Shown here in pieces: positions 13,319 to 14,858 of a stretch of 14,858 bases of DNA. This stretch comes from Candidatus Woesearchaeota archaeon. GTDB taxonomy: Archaea; Nanobdellota; Nanobdellia; Woesearchaeales; ARS49. Numbering within the stretch: the first letter of the stretch is position 1; each line of letters starts with the position of its first letter. A program made the position numbers and the translations under genes. The notes below the pieces were generated by a model. That model saw only the letters and a list, made by a program, of their open reading frames with translations, was not told the origin of the DNA and did no database searches. Where the stretch lies: contig JACQMZ010000101.1 of NCBI GenBank assembly GCA_016203345.1, positions 1 through 14,858 of the forward strand. The letters run 5' to 3'.

Positions 13319-13993
13319 ATAATCGCTCATTCCGAGCCAGAACTGCTCAAGAAGGTCAAGGACAGTAGTTACTCCGGTAAGAAATTTTCTCTGTTCTTCC
13401 CGGCTCGTCACGTGAATCTTAAGTAGGTGATCTGCAGCATCTTCGTGGCCTTCTTCGAGTTTGCGGTGAAAGGTGAAGAACGTAATGTCCAACTCAGGGC
13501 GTGTGGTGTTTTTCCGGATTTTTAGTCCTGGGATGAGCTTGTCCCACATCGGTATAGCCATCGTTTCAAGGCCAAATTCTGCGCCAAGCGCAATCGTGTG
13601 GTCTGTTGAGCTGAATAGTTTCTTCAAGCCGTTAACAAAGCGAGATGTTGTTTCCAAAGGCTTGTGCCGCATTGCTTGTTTGGGATCAATGTTCATGGAC
13701 CGGAGGAAATCTCTGAATAGAAGCTCGTGTCGTTGGCTTGGATTGTCGTTGCCAAGTTCTGAAACAAGAATTTTCGTCAACTCAGCAGCTTCTTCCTCAT
13801 CAGGCGTGTTGACGAGCAGTGTGGCGAGAATGGCTGGCCACTCGCGGGAGAAGTGAAAAAACTCTACAGCTCCGCGCGTAAATTCTTGCTCAGTACTATC
13901 TCCTCTGGAGAATCTACTCAAGAATTTGTTGTTGACAGCACCATGGCCGTGCACGAATTCTTTTATCTGGTGATGAAAGTCATTCTCATCCAC
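13310..13993 (-). CDS. Heme-oxygenase-like diiron protein (Haem_oxygenas_2/TenA-like)
   Basis: This 227-residue protein is mostly helical and resembles the HDO/iron-containing redox enzyme family. Likely metal ligands are an acidic residue around 79-83 (SELGNDNPSQRH), His89, Glu143 (FGLET), His176, Glu180 and His183 (FHRKLEEGH). The H-x3-E-x2-H end matches the H-x3-D-x2-H of chlamydial CADD. CADD makes p-aminobenzoate from its own tyrosine, but here the only tyrosine is Y225 in the tail, so that chemistry is unlikely. The substrate is unknown. The start is GTG 13993; no ATG is in frame before the upstream TGA. It is divergent from the Lrp/AsnC gene, a hint that this regulator may control it. 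Confidence 0.7.
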   Translation of the reverse strand: MDENDFHHQIKEFVHGHGAVNNKFLSRFSRGDSTEQEFTRGAVEFFHFSREWPAILATLLVNTPDEEEAAELTKILVSELGNDNPSQRHELLFRDFLRSMNIDPKQAMRHKPLETTSRFVNGLKKLFSSTDHTIALGAEFGLETMAIPMWDKLIPGLKIRKNTTRPELDITFFTFHRKLEEGHEDAADHLLKIHVTSREEQRKFLTGVTTVLDLLEQFWLGMSDYEV

Positions 13994-14085
13994 AGTAAAG
14001 GCAATCAGCGCTAGCTTGCGCGGTGTCCTCGCAGATTGTTTGTGTTTTCATTGTTCTGTTGTAAGTGCCCGTCCCTATTATTCTT

Positions 14086-14138
14086 AATTGAACAATATTC
14101 GACTTTTAGCCGAAGGTTTTATAAATAATTGAATATTC
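14086..14138 (+). promoter_or_regulatory. TATA box and paired operator-like sites of the Lrp/AsnC gene
   Basis: TTTTATAAAT (14117-14126) is centred 26 bases before ATG 14148, fitting a leaderless message. It is flanked by two related sites, AATTGAACAATATTC (14086-14100) and AATTGAATATTC (14127-14138), the second holding the palindrome GAATATTC. TTCGacttttagCCGAA lies between them. This arrangement suits autoregulation by an Lrp-type dimer and could also reach the divergent diiron-protein gene. Confidence 0.5.
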
Positions 14139-14147
14139 TACGAAAAT

Positions 14148-14597
14148 ATGAAGAACATACGCCCGAGGCTCGTGGGTCTGCTCCGGCAAGGGTATTGCAC
14201 GCCGCAGATAGCACAGATTGCGAAACAGCTCAAGGAGCCATCGACAACCATTCACTACAACATCAAAAGGTTGGAGGAGGAAGGGACTGTGCGGCTGTAC
14301 AAGGCCGTGTTTGATTACAAACAGATTGAGCAGGGATTTTGCTGTTATGTCTTGGTCAATCTATCGCCTGGCGAGTATGGAAATCCTGAACGCATCGGGA
14401 AGGACTTGGCAAAGTATCAGGAAATAGAAAGTATTGATATCTGTACTGGTGATTGGGAGCTTGTTCTTAAGGTGCACGTGAAGGATCAGGACGCGTATTT
14501 TGAGTTTTTGAAAAATGTAATTTCTCGAAAGGGCGTTGAACGTACAAAGTCGTTGGTTTCATTTAAGCAGTTGAAATCCGAGTTTGTGCCTGTCTAA
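14148..14597 (+). CDS. Lrp/AsnC-family transcriptional regulator
   Basis: This 149-residue protein has an N-terminal winged helix-turn-helix (about 5-55; TPQIAQIAKQL, then a recognition helix around PSTTIHYNIKRLEEEG), a linker and a C-terminal RAM/AsnC ligand-binding domain (about 62-140, with the strand-turn CTGDWELVLKVHVKD at 98-112). Such proteins assemble as dimers or octamers and sense amino acids or other small molecules; the ligand is not readable. The gene has its own TATA box with flanking repeats and is transcribed away from the diiron-protein gene. It ends seven bases before the convergent PIG-L-type gene. Confidence 0.88.
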   Translation: MKNIRPRLVGLLRQGYCTPQIAQIAKQLKEPSTTIHYNIKRLEEEGTVRLYKAVFDYKQIEQGFCCYVLVNLSPGEYGNPERIGKDLAKYQEIESIDICTGDWELVLKVHVKDQDAYFEFLKNVISRKGVERTKSLVSFKQLKSEFVPV

Positions 14598-14604
14598 ATC
14601 CTGC

Positions 14605-14858
14605 TCACAGCGCGAGTATTTTATCTAGTCTGACAGGTATGAACCTGTTTGTTTTGAACGCTTCTGCGAATTTCACGCCAATGCACGCTCCTCTGTACTG
14701 GTTGAGGCTTTTGAGTTTTTGGTTCTCTGCTTCGTTGATCTGCGAGCTATAGCACGCGAGCAGTTTTTCCTTGAACGTCCATTCGTCGCTGATATCGACA
14801 ACTACATCTGGCTGTTTGGGAACTGAAAACTCCCATTCCAGCACCGCAAGTGGCTGAA
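14605..14858 (-). CDS. PIG-L/LmbE-family deacetylase, C-terminal part (5' end outside window)
   Basis: The minus-strand frame is open to the right edge (84 codons visible). The visible part reads PDVVVDISDEWTFKEKLLAC, then YSSQINEAE, then YRGACIGVKFAEAFKTNRF. This matches the C-terminal block of PIG-L-type deacetylases (xDVxVDISDxxxxKxxAxxxYxSQ ... RGxxxGxxYAEAFxxxR). These are zinc enzymes that remove acetyl from N-acetylglucosaminyl conjugates. The zinc motif (AHPDDE-like) would lie outside the window, so activity cannot be judged. An internal GTG at 14844 is unlikely to be the start. Confidence 0.65.
   Translation of the reverse strand, partial: QPLAVLEWEFSVPKQPDVVVDISDEWTFKEKLLACYSSQINEAENQKLKSLNQYRGACIGVKFAEAFKTNRFIPVRLDKILAL

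Overview
The window reads as a stretch of archaeal chromosome, most likely from a DPANN-type lineage (Woesearchaeota or Nanoarchaeota-like; this rank is inference). The support is as follows. TATA boxes sit about 26-28 nt before many start codons, as in leaderless archaeal mRNAs. Other genes have GAGGTG/GGTG ribosome sites. The tRNA has no encoded CCA. There is an Lrp/AsnC regulator. Two secreted proteases carry the cysteine motifs (CGDGxC...C..DCG.C; CxDSD.G...KGT) that I associate with secreted proteins of such archaea. Bacterial-looking enzymes (a queuine-type tRNA-guanine transglycosylase and a long phosphoglucose isomerase) are mixed in.

Layout. 1-1434 (+): the end of an unknown gene, an unknown small protein, and a calcineurin-type phosphoesterase. 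1471-2565 (-): tgt. 2687-3655 (+): a proline-iminopeptidase-like hydrolase. 3688-4157 (+): an intact RelB/RelE-type toxin-antitoxin pair. 4161-4791 (-): an operon-like string made of an N-terminally cut VapB-like antitoxin, a 15-codon VapC tail and a four-helix membrane protein. 4792-5529: gene-poor, with two strong inverted repeats behind a TATA box. 5530-6567 (+): a DHH phosphoesterase. 6618-11217 (+): two tandem secreted subtilisin-like proteases, the first 981 aa and released, the second 529 aa with a membrane anchor. 11221-11355 (+): an orphan antitoxin tail related to the RelB at 3688. 11475-11545 (+): tRNA-Gly(UCC), followed by two further copies of its 3' end; each of the three copies leads into a hairpin. 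11837-13141 (-): phosphoglucose isomerase. 13310-13993 (-): a heme-oxygenase-like diiron protein, divergent from an Lrp/AsnC regulator at 14148-14597 (+). 14605-end (-): the C-terminal piece of a PIG-L/LmbE deacetylase.

The main themes are three. (1) Decay and remodelling of toxin-antitoxin loci: one intact pair and two separate antitoxin genes that lost the DNA-binding half but kept the toxin-binding tail, a start codon and a plausible expression signal. (2) A surplus of intergenic palindromes, including one dispersed element found in two near-identical copies (2599-2645 and 11440-11479), one of them abutting the tRNA. (3) A tRNA-Gly 3'-end repeat cluster that looks like an attachment-site scar field. 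All motif positions were read by eye; no alignment or folding program was run.
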